From Macrosoma leucophasiata (lineage: Eukaryota; Arthropoda; Insecta; Lepidoptera; Hedylidae), in contig JAWQUS010000004.1 in assembly GCA_036365455.1 (NCBI GenBank), forward strand, positions 2,239,501-2,303,500: a DNA stretch of 64,000 nt. Direction: 5' to 3'. Positions 12,901 to 20,912 of this stretch are shown here, one piece after another. Each line of letters opens with the position of its first letter. The first letter of the stretch is position 1. The position numbers and the translations under genes were made by a program. The notes under the pieces are model-generated. The model did no database searches. It was not told the origin of the DNA and saw only the letters and a program-made list of their open reading frames with translations.

Positions 12901-15900
12901 AAATCGGTTAAGTAGTTTAGGAGTCCATCGCGGACAACCTAACGCCCTGATTAGAAAATCAAGTTATAATCATAATACAAGAACTGAAATTACATGGTTA
13001 TGTATTTAATATTTTTTATTTAAGAAATAAGTTGTCCGCAATTTGTACGAACAGTATTCACACCCTATGCATTCTTACCTTTTCTTACTGTACTTACGGC
13101 CGCACATAAAAATACGAACCTACTCACACACCCACACTGTTGCAATGCAATGTAGCGTAATCTGCATACCCTTATCTAACACACGAATCTCATTTTCGTT
13201 GGTATTGACTGTTCACCAAATGGGTAACCATAATTTCCTTAATTGTAATAAATTTTGGGACAAAATATTACCTATATCAAAAATGCCTGAAATCGATTCG
13301 GTTTTTGATTCTGAACAAACTAGTCTCGGGTTGTACATTTAATCCTGTTACACGTTCTAAATTAATGAGATAAGTCTTCTCACGTTTTAAACACAATATT
13401 TATTTGACATCCCTATCATCCCCGCAGAGTGCGGCCGGGTGGGAGCACAAAGAGCAAGTGGTGAAGCACCCGTCACAGACCGACTATTCGGTGGGCTTCG
13501 GCGGCAAGTTCGGCGTGCAGACCGACAGGCAAGACGCCTCCGCCGCCGGATGGGACCATCGCGAGGAAGCCGCGACACACCACTCGCAGACCGGTGAGTC
13601 GGTGGGCGGTTCATTAAGTTGAAAGGAAGAAAGAAAATACGTTTATTTGGTGTATAGCCGAAAACACAATAAACGTTATAACCTGAAAAAATAGGTATTC
13701 CTAAAATAAAACACCTATTTAAATCAAATATAAAAGCATGTGTGCAATTTAATTTTTTTTTATGTAATGGAAGTGGCAAACAAGCTTGCAGTTCACATTG
13801 ATGTTAAGTGATGACCATTAAGTGGCAAGTAGGTATATTAGGTAAAATACTTATTGCTTGAATGCATGCATATAACGAAAACAAGTAGGTATACAATAAC
13901 CCCCTTATTCATAAACGTACATAAGATTCGTTTTAACTATAGAATGTCTTATCCTTGTCAGTTGCATTGTCAAATGTGCAAGATAGAAAATGACTTTTTA
14001 CTGCTGGTAGAGCTCCAGTGATGGAGCTCGCGGGCGTAGGCACCACCGCATTACCTAATATACTTACCGCAAATGGTAGTGTTCAGCACTATCGTGTTCC
14101 GGTCAGGAGTGCTACCGCCTATCTGTATTGCTGCCGACATTGTCATTGCTGTCAAATTTTAAAGTCGATTTTTACTTTAAATAAACAACAATCGAAATAA
14201 TCTACCATTATCGCTTGTTTATCTGCTACGAAAACGAGAACATCAATCAGATTATCAATACTACTTTTAAAGGAGCTACAAATCGACATGAAAATTTGAC
14301 AGCAATGACAATGTCAGCAGCAATACAGATAGGCGGTAGCACCCCAGGTGGTAATGTACGGACCTGTAATTTCCGGCACAGAGGCATAACACCTTATGCC
14401 TCAGGAGTAGCAGCGCATCTGCATTTTGACCTCTGGTCATTGTGTGGGTGTCTATAGGCTGCAGTCATCACTTAACATCGACGTTAACTGCATGCTTGTT
14501 TGTCACTTCCATTATATAAAAAAAAAATATATATGTATCAACAGAATGATCCATACTTTCTTTTACAAACGGCAAGATAAGACTAAACAAAAGAATATGG
14601 GACATTCTTAGTCCTTCATTGGCAGAGTTCAAAATTGATTTAAAAAATCTGTTTTTGCTTATAGACTACGCCATAGGTTTCGGGGGCAAGTTCGGCGTGC
14701 AGACGGACAGACAGGACGCTTCGGCGGTGGGCTGGGAGCACCGGGAGCAGGCGGCCGCGCACGCCAGCCAGGTGGACCACAAGAAGGTGTGTATCAGCTG
14801 TGCGGACTTTGCTATGAATTTTCTTTGGACATTTAATGTTAATATTTGACTAAGTGAAATAGTAGTCGATTGACTTCTGCAAACTGAACGTGCAACCACA
14901 GTATGAGTACATACAGTAGTTTATCGCCTTTGAAGTTTCACAATATGCCGCCTTCATCCCTAAAACGCAAATTCATTAAGGTTGTCACGTTTTTGGTTTT
15001 AATTTACGTTGTTTGTAACGCGTCAGTTTAAGTTGAACATATAACGAAAATCCTTAAAATTTCACGCTTGTAATCCCCGACGGGGTAGGCATTCATGCAA
15101 ACGTCCTCGATGAGCCGGTCACGTTTTGGCTATATAAATATCCAGAGTTTTTCTACAAAAATTTTTTCGTTTCAACTGAAGTATGTAGGTACATTAAGTA
15201 CAAAATAAAACAGACATTATTAATAAATGAAAATTAGAATAAATATTAAAGTAAAGATATGAACAATTTTTTTTAATATCTTTTTTCCAAAAACTAAGTT
15301 AAATAAATTTTAGACCTCGCACCCCTTATCACTCAGTACCAAGTAGTTGACAGTTTTTGTATGGGCTACTTGGTACCGCCCCCTCCGTCCCTCGCCCCGC
15401 GCGCCCCGCACGATTGCTCTGACATTACACGTTCGTTGGATGACTGTAGGTAATTAACACGTGAGTTTTCTTTAGACTGTGGTGCAACTAAGGGAGTGTC
15501 TCGTCGACCTTAGTACATATAGATCGAGTCAATGTTTACAAATACTACACAGGGTTTCGGTGGCAAGTTCGGTGTTCAGACGGACAGGGTGGACGCGTGT
15601 GCGGTGGGCTTCGACGCCGGCTCGGAGAAGGTGGGCACTACATACGCCAAGACCAAACCGGACCTCGGCGGGGCCAAGCCCTCTTCCATACGGGCCAAGT
15701 TCGAGAACATGGCCAAGGAGAAAGAACAGGTATGTTAATATGAAAGGGCTTAACTTGCGATCAACATAATCTTTTCAATCGAAAAGGATCTCAATTTTTT
15801 GTGCCACAATATTAGTTAACATACTCCGAAACCAGTCAGCCGCGTCTCATGAAATTTTGTGTGCCTATTGGGTAGGTTTGAGAATCAGCCAACATCTACT

Positions 15901-18900
15901 TTTCATACTCCTGGGTAATTATTGTGATTCTCACCGATTTTTTTCTTTTTTTCAATTTTTTTGATATTTTTTTTTCTTATAAAAAAACGTAACTTCACGC
16001 CTGTAATCCCCGAAGGGGTAGGCAGAGGTAAATGCATGCATTCAAGCATACATGCAAACACCCACGATTCGCCAGTTACGTTTTGGCCCATGTAACAGGT
16101 GGCGAGCCTGTTGACATCTCCGGGCACATTACCAAACTTTGAGGTGCTGGGAAATTTCCAGAAAATGGAAAAATCCCAATAGTACCAGAGATAAAGGACT
16201 TTACACCATTATCTCTGATAACCTCCTACCCGGGAATCGAACCCAGGACCTCAGAGTAGTAGTAGTGGCTTGCTACCACTAGGCTACCGAGGCAGTCTAT
16301 ACGAAGTTCGTTGGGGCAACTAGTATAATTTAAATTAATAATTATTTCACAGGAAGCGAAGCAATCAGTGCAGAGGATAAGACAAGAAAGACAGCAACTT
16401 GATAAAAGTCTCTCCGAAAAGGTAAATTATTAATAAAATCATTTGCATCAATAGGATTTCCACTGATGGCCAAAAGCTTTCCCCAATGCGCACAACAGTG
16501 TTGTTCGTCGTAAAGTGAGAATATGCCATAAAGCAGTGTAGTAGTGGCCGTAGTTTTATCGCAGCACATTCCTGCCCATCTCGCTTTATAATTTTTTACC
16601 AGGGCTCGGAAGTGGTTCGAAAAATACCGGTTAATAAAGTTTTCGTGTAAAGATTTCGTATAGAAAGAAAATCGCTATCATTTCGTTTTTATAACTGTAA
16701 TAAAATGTTTTTCTTCATATTTTCTCACCTTTTAAACCTCCCCTGGACTTCCAAAAATAATTCAAAACCAATATTAGCCAACTCGGTCCAGCCGTTCTCG
16801 AGTTTTAGCGAGACTAACGAACAGTAATTGATTTTTATATATAAGTCATGATGTTACATTAACATAAGTTCGAAATTTGATTTAAATAAAATTGGTTTCC
16901 TATTTTCCATGTCCCGCGCACCCGTCCATACTAGTGAATAGCATGAGTATTCGATGAATACCGGTTAATTAACCCTAACAATATAACAGATCTTGTCAAT
17001 CAGTGCCATACATCATCAAACTTTAAAGAACCTCCTAATAATATACAGTCTACACTCACCACCCCTTACGACGTTTTCAATAGGAAAAAGAGAGGTTAGC
17101 AAAAGAGAAGGAATCCAACCCGGAGCCCGTGAAGGCGGCAGAGAAGACGGCGGACGTAGCGGCCGCCGCCACGCCGGTTAGTCCGCCGCTAAGTCCCGCC
17201 GCGCAGGAGCTGGCGCACGTCGTGTTGCCCGACGTCACGCTCGTCGGGGACCCCAGGGAGGACAGGGAGGTGCCCGAAGAGAGGGAGAGGGAAGAGGTAT
17301 GGCCTTCGTTTTTTTTTTTTTTTTTTTTATGTTATAGAAGTGGCATACAAGCATGCAGTTCACATTGATGTTAAGTGATGACTGCAGCCTATAGACACCC
17401 ACACAAAGACCAAGGTCAAAATGCAGATGCGTTGCCACTCCTGAGGCCTAAGGTGTTATGCCTCTGTGCCGGAAATTACAGGGCCGTACATTAAAATCAT
17501 CATCATCATCATTATTCCAGCTTAAAGACCACTGCTGGACAATGCCTTCTTCAAAGTAACCCACAACAGTGTTGTGCGTGATTTGGGGAGAATATGCCAT
17601 AATCGCCACGCTTGGCAGGCGGATTGGCGATCGCAGTGGCGATATATTTATCGCGCGACGGGTATGGCCTTACATTTTCAAAATTTAAAATTAAAATCGA
17701 ATCTACACACTGTGTTTTTGGGAATCGCTGTACTTTTGCACATGCCATATGATCTCTCTCATTATTGGTTGTTAATGTTTATTACGTTTGATGAAAATGT
17801 AGAAAATTGCAGTAGTTTTCTCAAAAAAATGTTTAAGAGTATTAATAGAAGATATTTCGACTTTGTCATCTATTATTATAAGAAGTGCTTAAGATGGACA
17901 CTATCTTTAGGTTTTCGGTTCAGAACTAGAATCAAAATTAGGATTTTCTTTGTTAATTTGGATGACTACGTGAAATAGTTAAATCTTATGAATTTACGCG
18001 TCTGTCTCTCCTTACTGTTGCCTTTTCGTTTCATCGACTCGCTTCAAATCACAACGACAAAGACGTCGAAGTGTTTTCTCTTTGTTCGTATCGCAGGTGG
18101 TCCGTCAGCCCACGATCGTGGTGTCGCCGGTGGGGTGGGAGGGGGAGGGGGAGGGGGAGGGCGCCGGGGGCGGGGGGGCGGACGAGGACGAGGACGGGTA
18201 CACGGCGCGCGCCCTCTACGACTTCCAGGCCACCGCGCCCGACGAGATCTCCTTCGACCCGGGTGATCTCATCACCAACATTGTCATGGTAACGCACTCG
18301 CTATATCTTTGCCAATTTTATACTATACAACGTGTAACAGGATTGAATGTACAACCCGAAACTAGTTTGTTCAGAATCGATAACCGAATCGATTTCAGGC
18401 ATTTTTAATGTAGGTAACATTTTGTCCCAAAATTAATTAAAATTAAGGAAATTATGGACACCCATTTGGTGAACAGTCAACACAAACGAAAATGAGATTA
18501 ACGTCTATCTAAAATAAAATGCTAGTCTCAACAAGTTTATTTGAACTCGTTGAGACGTGCATTTTATTATAATAATAATTTAAGAAATAAAATAATGAAA
18601 ATGATTTTTTTTTTAGCGAGTGTTTAATAGGAGTACGCCGATTACGCTACATCACATTGCGACAGTGTACGTGTGTGAGTTGGTTTGTGTTTTGTGTGCG
18701 GTCGCAAGTTGAGATAGGGTAAGCATGCCTCAATTTGTACGAACAGTACGCACACCCTATGTGTTCGTACAAATTGAAGACAGCTTGTTTCTAAAATTAA
18801 ACTATTGAATACTTAAACATGCAATTTCAGTTCATGTTTTATGATTATAACTCGATTTTCTAATAAACGTGTTTAAATATGCGCATGATTCCCGTTACAT

Positions 18901-19634
18901 GTTGTATAATTATATTAATTTATTTTGTGCTTCTTAAGGGTTATAGCTCACTGCGGCCACCCGGCACCCGACCGGCATCGCCTCGTTTTACGGCGTCCAC
19001 TCGTTGTCGATGAGGGAAATCAGGTCGAAGTGTCCATTTTATACGTTTTTTTTTATGTCAAAGGATTGACAGACAAGCAGACGGGCCACCTGATGGAAAG
19101 TAGTCACCGTCGCCTATGAACATTTGCAACACCAGGGGAGTCGCCAACGCGCTGCCAGCCCTGAAGGACTCTTGACGCCATTTTTGAAGAACCCCATATT
19201 GTAGCACCGAGGGAACACTTTAGAGGGAAGTTCATTCCAAAATTTACACGTTCTGGGCAAAAACGAACGTGAGAACCGCACCGTTGAACATTGCCAGGTG
19301 TCCAGTCGGTGGGGGTGGAACTTCTTTCTTCGGCGGGTAGTACGGTGTAGGAAAAGAGACGGTGGCACCATGTCGAACAGTTCAACAGAGCACTCGCCAT
19401 TGTAGAGACGGTATAACACGCATAGACTCCCAATGTCTCGGCGCAGGCTCAGATGTTCGAGCCTGTCAGTAAGTCCTGGGTCGTTAACAATACGAACGTA
19501 GTATTATTATATATCCTCTGCCGAAGCTCACAAATAACGTTTCTTTCTAGATCGACGAAGGCTGGTGGCAGGGTCTGTGTAAAGGTGCCTACGGACTATT
19601 CCCCGCGAATTACGTGCAGTTGCAAGACAAATAG
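6828..19634 (+). CDS. CTTN: Cortactin (Src substrate, actin/Arp2/3 regulator), 11 coding exons, 504 aa
   Basis: Spliced reading: 6828-6967, 9273-9359, 9797-9906, 10826-10980, 13428-13593, 14665-14786, 15553-15729, 16353-16421, 17084-17296, 18097-18288, 19551-19634. All introns are GT-AG and phases agree throughout, giving 1515 nt with stop. Domains seen: acidic N-terminus with DDW at residues 17-19 and DPDFVND just after (Arp2/3 binding in the family); five full 37-residue cortactin repeats starting at 77, 114, 151, 188 and 225, plus a partial sixth from 262 (F-actin binding); charged helical segment about 313-352; TPVSPPLSP at 372-380; Gly/Glu and Asp/Glu runs 428-446; SH3 domain 448-504 with ALYDF, GWW and ANYV motifs. 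Known role: it stabilises branched actin at the cell cortex and endocytic sites, and the SH3 domain recruits dynamin and WASP-family partners. The proline-rich part is short and lacks tyrosines. Family identity is certain; isoforms are not resolved. Confidence 0.97.
7151..7491. mobile_element. M4 hAT-type MITE carrying a nested S1
   Basis: Begins CAGAGGTTCTCAA, ends GGAATCACTG, with CTCTATAT repeated exactly at 7143-7150 and 7492-7499. Same family as 47826-47992. An S1 copy sits inside, so M4 landed first. Lies in cortactin intron 1. Confidence 0.85.
7167..7341 (-). repeat. S1 copy, 5'-truncated, inside M4
   Basis: Runs from poly-T through GGTCAAATTTCAGATGCG to a short tandem of GGGCCTGAGGCCT units, where the head is missing. 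Confidence 0.75.
7942..8193. mobile_element. M2 MITE, full 252-bp copy
   Basis: Ends CAGTGCTCAACAATAAATATT and GCTCGATGTGTAATATTTC pair; TA on both sides (7940-7941, 8194-8195) suggests a Tc1/mariner-type mover. In cortactin intron 1. Confidence 0.8.
8582..8634. repeat. Hairpin, 22-bp arms
   Basis: CTATCACAAATCCACACTATCA (8582-8603) pairs with 8613-8634 at 21 of 22 positions across a 9-nt loop. Within cortactin intron 1. Confidence 0.8.
8968..9157 (-). repeat. S2 tRNA-headed SINE
   Basis: Read on the minus strand: GACGACCCGGTTAGTCCAGCGG (A box), a damaged B-box side (GGTTCGATCCCC), then ATATTTGT...GGGTCTGGGTGTTTGTG...GTGAGTGTAAGCG. Ends about 115 bp before exon 2. Confidence 0.85.
9273..9359 (+). 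CDS. CTTN: Cortactin coding exon 2
   Basis: Residues 47-75 plus two bases of codon 76. Charged linker of the form [10 protein letters not shown]...EGPKPSFG joins the acidic region to the first repeat, matching the vertebrate KLRENVFQEH...GPKASHG segment. Acceptor TTACAG, donor GG/GTAAGA. Confidence 0.95.
9438..9729 (-). repeat. S1 retroposon, nearly full, degraded tail
   Basis: Tail end corrupted (GGGGACAAAAAAGCAGG) but head complete to ACCACCAGT, 67 bp before cortactin exon 3. Confidence 0.85.
9797..9906 (+). CDS. CTTN: Cortactin coding exon 3 (repeat 1)
   Basis: Residues 76-112 (first base of codon 113 at the end). Holds repeat 1, [20 protein letters not shown] through ASQKDYSQ. Acceptor CTTCCAG, donor AAG/GTACGT. 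An S1 retroposon ends 67 bp upstream. Confidence 0.96.
10052..10204. repeat. M9 inverted-repeat element, 153 bp
   Basis: GTAACACACGTCCGGATTTGG and the matching end CCGGCCGTATGTTAC; internal GGATTTGGT/GGATTCGGT motifs in both orientations. In cortactin intron 3. Confidence 0.7.
10299..10755 (+). repeat. S1 retroposon split by M7
   Basis: Head 10299-10407, body 10649-10755; the 237-bp M7 element interrupts it. The A-rich tail is missing. Confidence 0.85.
10410..10646. mobile_element. M7 TA-flanked MITE inserted in S1
   Basis: About 30-bp terminal inverted repeats TAGGTCGCGCCA...AAAAAGAACGCTGG with one mismatch, TA at 10408-10409 and 10647-10648. Only copy in the window. Tc1/mariner-type by target site. 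Confidence 0.8.
10826..10980 (+). CDS. CTTN: Cortactin coding exon 4 (repeat 2 and start of 3)
   Basis: Residues 113-164. Repeat 2 is complete; repeat 3 runs as far as QTDRVDK. Acceptor TTGCGCAG; donor AAG/GTTGCT departs from consensus at +3 to +5, so it is a comparatively weak site. Ends in phase 0. Confidence 0.95.
11032..11115 (+). repeat. S1 head fragment
   Basis: Head only, 51 bp after cortactin exon 4; joined directly to an oppositely oriented S1, forming an inverted pair. Confidence 0.8.
11116..11370 (-). repeat. S1 retroposon, near full
   Basis: Complete to the ACCACCAGT head; tail end replaced by the junction with the forward fragment at 11032-11115. Confidence 0.85.
11812..11974. 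repeat. M12 fold-back element, tRNA-like core deleted
   Basis: Arms of about 62 bp (ATTATTTCGCATTAACACATG and complement) are near perfect; the loop keeps only TCTCGCCTGAAGTCAAATTT from the tRNA-like core. In cortactin intron 4. Confidence 0.8.
12050..12160 (+). repeat. M12 core fragment
   Basis: GGCGCTGCTGCTACCATAAAG...GACAAATCGGGCAGGACTTC matches the central part of the copy at 46344-46616. Confidence 0.65.
12286..12652. repeat. M8 element, dimeric copy
   Basis: GGTGCGACCGCC start and GGCGGTAGCAC end; the TTTGACAGCAATG arm occurs three times, so two units share a central arm. In cortactin intron 4. Confidence 0.75.
12653..12953 (-). repeat. Helitron-like element, partial
   Basis: CCCGGCCACGGGTTGCTGTGG through CGGTTAAGTAGTTTAGGAGTCC, the same element as 28863-29553; its CTAG terminus was lost at the M8 junction. 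Confidence 0.6.
12954..13356 (-). repeat. M11 element, reverse copy
   Basis: By eye roughly 85-90% identical over 180 bp to the reverse complement of 18329-18867, ending CCTGTTACACGTT 71 bp before cortactin exon 5. Confidence 0.8.
13428..13593 (+). CDS. CTTN: Cortactin coding exon 5 (end of repeat 3, most of 4)
   Basis: Starts in phase 0 with [10 protein letters not shown] and ends in phase 1 after ATHHSQT. Acceptor CCCGCAG, donor CCG/GTGAGT. An inverted M11 element ends 71 bp upstream. Confidence 0.95.
13753..13846 (-). repeat. S1 copy with internal deletion
   Basis: Tail through GATGACC, then jumps to the TAAGTGGCAAGT...TATTAGGTAA block; about 150 bp missing. Confidence 0.7.
13900..13992. 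repeat. M3 MITE, truncated by S1
   Basis: CCCCCTTATTCATAAACGT to GCAAGATAGAAAATGAC; right half absent where the S1 at 14000 begins. Confidence 0.75.
14000..14527 (+). repeat. S1 retroposon split by M8
   Basis: Head 14000-14107, remainder 14345-14527 including the A-rich tail. M8 inserted between, so it is younger here. Confidence 0.85.
14108..14344. mobile_element. M8 MITE, 237-bp copy inside S1
   Basis: Inverted ends AGTGCTACCGCC/GGCGGTAGCACCC with about 60-bp arms; CAGG duplicated at 14104-14107 and 14345-14348. Confidence 0.75.
14665..14786 (+). CDS. CTTN: Cortactin coding exon 6 (repeat 5)
   Basis: Phase 1 to phase 0. Closes repeat 4 with DYAIG and encodes repeat 5, ending HASQVDHKK (residue 260). 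Acceptor TTATAG, donor AAG/GTGTGT. Exons 5 and 6 together are 288 nt, so they can be skipped as a pair without a frame change. Confidence 0.95.
15058..15135 (-). repeat. S3 3'-end fragment
   Basis: TTCACGCTTGTAATCCCCGAC and GCCGGTCACGTTTTGGC from the S3 tail half. Confidence 0.55.
15372..15412. other. GC-rich block in cortactin intron 6
   Basis: Nearly pure C/G run (CCCCCTCCGTCCCTCGCCCC...) in an AT-rich intron, 140 bp before exon 7, next to a short hairpin ACCAAGTAG...CTACTTGGT. Function unknown; a CpG-like internal promoter is one possibility. Confidence 0.4.
15553..15729 (+). CDS. CTTN: Cortactin coding exon 7 (partial repeat 6 and helix start)
   Basis: Residues 261-319. Begins [20 protein letters not shown], then leaves the repeat pattern; [15 protein letters not shown] matches the conserved NIRANFENLAKEKEQ that opens the helical region in vertebrates. 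Acceptor ACACAG, donor CAG/GTATGT. Confidence 0.96.
15984..16297 (-). repeat. S3 tRNA-headed SINE, full
   Basis: Head TGCCTCGGTAGCCTAGTGG reads from 16293 leftwards; B box GGTTCGATTCCCGG. Ends 55 bp before cortactin exon 8. Confidence 0.85.
16353..16421 (+). CDS. CTTN: Cortactin coding exon 8 (helical region)
   Basis: Residues 320-342, 69 nt, phase 0 at both ends. Entirely charged and helix-forming ([15 protein letters not shown]...). Acceptor TTTCACAG, donor AAG/GTAAAT. Skippable without frame change. Confidence 0.93.
16440..16605 (-). repeat. LINE 3'-end fragment
   Basis: Shares AACAGTGTTGT, GAATATGCCATAA and CAGCTGCCCATCTCGCTTTAT-type blocks with 17500-17660 and 48024-48110. Confidence 0.45.
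16640..16850 (-). repeat. Helitron-like element fragment
   Basis: TTAGCCAACTCGGTCCAGCCG and GAGTTTTAGCGAGACTAACG match the elements at 21113-21370 and 39893-40470. Confidence 0.6.
17084..17296 (+). CDS. CTTN: Cortactin coding exon 9 (linker, Ser/Thr-Pro sites)
   Basis: Residues 343-413, phase 0 at both ends. Starts [10 protein letters not shown], then an Ala/Pro-rich stretch with Thr372-Pro, Ser375-Pro and Ser379-Pro, corresponding in place to the ERK-type sites of the vertebrate linker, then an acidic/Arg run. No tyrosine. Acceptor TTTCAATAG, donor GAG/GTATGG; an S1 tail begins about 14 bp into the intron. Confidence 0.93.
17310..17492 (-). repeat. S1 copy, head truncated
   Basis: 18 T residues then ATGTTATAGAAGTGGC; stops at GGGCCGTACATT against an RTE tail. 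Confidence 0.85.
17493..17660 (-). repeat. RTE-type LINE 3' tail
   Basis: (ATC)n run followed by CCACTGCTGGACAATGCC, the reverse of an RTE 3' end, then GGATTGGCGATCGCAGTGGCG also seen at 48040. Confidence 0.6.
18097..18288 (+). CDS. CTTN: Cortactin coding exon 10 (acidic/Gly run, first half of SH3)
   Basis: Residues 414-477. GGGGAG codon repeats encode a Gly-Glu run, followed by DEDED and the start of the SH3 domain ([24 protein letters not shown]). Acceptor TATCGCAG, donor ATG/GTAACG. Very GC-rich compared with the flanking introns. Confidence 0.94.
18329..18867 (+). repeat. M11 element, forward copy
   Basis: Starts AACGTGTAACAGGATTG 40 bp after cortactin exon 10. Contains two internal hairpins, TGCTAGTCTCAACAAG (near 18520) and CAATTTGTACGAACA (near 18732). 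Confidence 0.8.
18935..19032. repeat. M10 left-end fragment
   Basis: GGGTTATAGCTCACTGCGGCC and CACCCGGCACCCGACC match the terminus of 20339-20859. Confidence 0.65.
19040..19500 (-). pseudogene. Decayed LINE ORF2 C-terminus
   Basis: Minus-strand translation gives [37 protein letters not shown] and FPRCYNMG, blocks I recognise from the C-terminal end of jockey-like lepidopteran LINEs. Frame is broken. Sits in cortactin intron 10, ending about 50 bp before the last exon. Confidence 0.75.
19551..19634 (+). CDS. CTTN: Cortactin coding exon 11 (end of SH3, stop)
   Basis: Residues 478-504 and TAG at 19632-19634. [18 protein letters not shown] completes the SH3 fold with the WW ligand-binding pair and the ANYV strand. 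Acceptor TTTCTAG. A decayed LINE fragment ends about 50 bp upstream. Confidence 0.96.
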   Translation: MDEGWWQGLCKGAYGLFPANYVQLQDK

Positions 19635-20172
19635 TGTATAATAATGTGTTCTCTTACATTCCTATATGGTACGTAGATTATATTTTGACCATAGACTTTA
19701 TTATTCTTCTTTATGTTTATGATATTGATCATAATATGCCAAATTAGTCCCAAATTATGATTTTGTTTAATGAAAACACTTATGAATATGTAAGTTATGC
19801 ATTTTAGTATTTTATAGTATTATAGTTAAATTAGTGTTAAGGATACTTTTGACATATGACGCGCAACCTCATTTTTATGGAATTTAAATATAATTGTAAA
19901 ATGTTAGTAATACAACGTTATTGACTAATTGTAAGTACTTACAGATGAAATTATATTTGATATTGCGAACAAAACTGTTATTTATCATTTATAATGGTTA
20001 ACTGCGAAAGTATACTTTTGCATTGATTTATAAATGGGCTAAAACATTTTTTGTATGGACAGGCTCTTGACTGTACATTTGTTTCATAAATTACGATATT
20101 TTGGGATGATTTTACCTAACTTTCTTGGAAGGACCCTTCTGTTTTAGAAATTCAAATGTTTATGAACATTTA
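19635..20172 (+). other. CTTN: Cortactin 3' UTR region
   Basis: AT-rich sequence directly after the cortactin stop. No AATAAA is evident before the first M3 element at 20173; a clear AATAAA occurs only near 22294, so the UTR may be long and include repeats, or use a variant signal. The poly(A) site is not determined. Confidence 0.4.
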
Positions 20173-20317
20173 CCCCCTTAGTCATAAACGTACATTAGAT
20201 ACGTTTTAGCTATAGAATGCTTTGACTTTGTCAGTTGCATTGTCAAATGTGCAGGATAGAAAAAACAATGGAGGGATTAGCAACACTTGAGCTAAAATAC
20301 GTTTATGAATAAGAGGG
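20173..20317. mobile_element. M3 MITE with TTA duplication
   Basis: CCCCCTTAGTCATAAACGT...CGTTTATGAATAAGAGGG, 145 bp, TTA at 20170-20172 and 20318-20320. TTA target fits PIF/Harbinger. Confidence 0.85.
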
Positions 20318-20338
20318 TTAGAATCATAGCTATCTATA

Positions 20339-20859
20339 AGGGTCATAGCTGACTACAGCCACCCGGCACCCGACCTGCACCGTCTCGATTTACGGCGTCT
20401 ACTCGTTGTCGACGGGTGGACCACGGGTGAACGACGCGATGTTGCTTACCGCGCGTGGTCCACTTGGGAACAGCGAGTTGACAATGCGAAGTCAACACAA
20501 GACAAGCTAGTGGAAAAAAGAATAAAACAAAAAAAAAACGAATGGCTCCCTTCAGCGAGTTGCCCTGCGTGCCACAATCCCCCCAATTCGACCACGCCCC
20601 CGACGCTTCGGGGGCAGATAGGCCCGGGGAAGGAGGGCTACACCTCGGCCCCGAACCATCCCCTTCCTCTATTACGTTTCACGCGTGGAGAGAGGAATGA
20701 TGATTATTAGTAGAAGCTAGTGGTCCACTCGCCATCCGGCGCGCGTTGACGGCTTGCGGTCGAGGCGATAGGCGAGGAGCGGAGTTGATGTAATGAGTGC
20801 AGACCGCTCGTGGCGGTCGGGCGATGGTGCCGGGTGGCCGTAGCGAACTATAACCCTAA
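20339..20859. mobile_element. M10 inverted-repeat element, 521 bp
   Basis: AGGGTCATAGCTGACTACAGC and the complement of GGGTTATAGTTCGCTACGGC at the ends, then CCACCCGGCACC on both arms. GC-rich interior without coding features. Confidence 0.7.
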
Positions 20860-20912
20860 ACTTTATTGTTAACAGCTACATATAATTTTAAATTTCGATA
20901 ATATATATATAA

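Noticed and set aside
13387..13779. 130-codon minus-strand frame
   Set aside because: Antisense shadow of cortactin exon 5, favoured by its GC-rich codons.
17988..18408. Other-frame ORFs over cortactin exon 10 with Arg/Gly-rich products
   Set aside because: Alternate frames of the GC-rich exon; only one frame gives an SH3 domain with matching splice phases.
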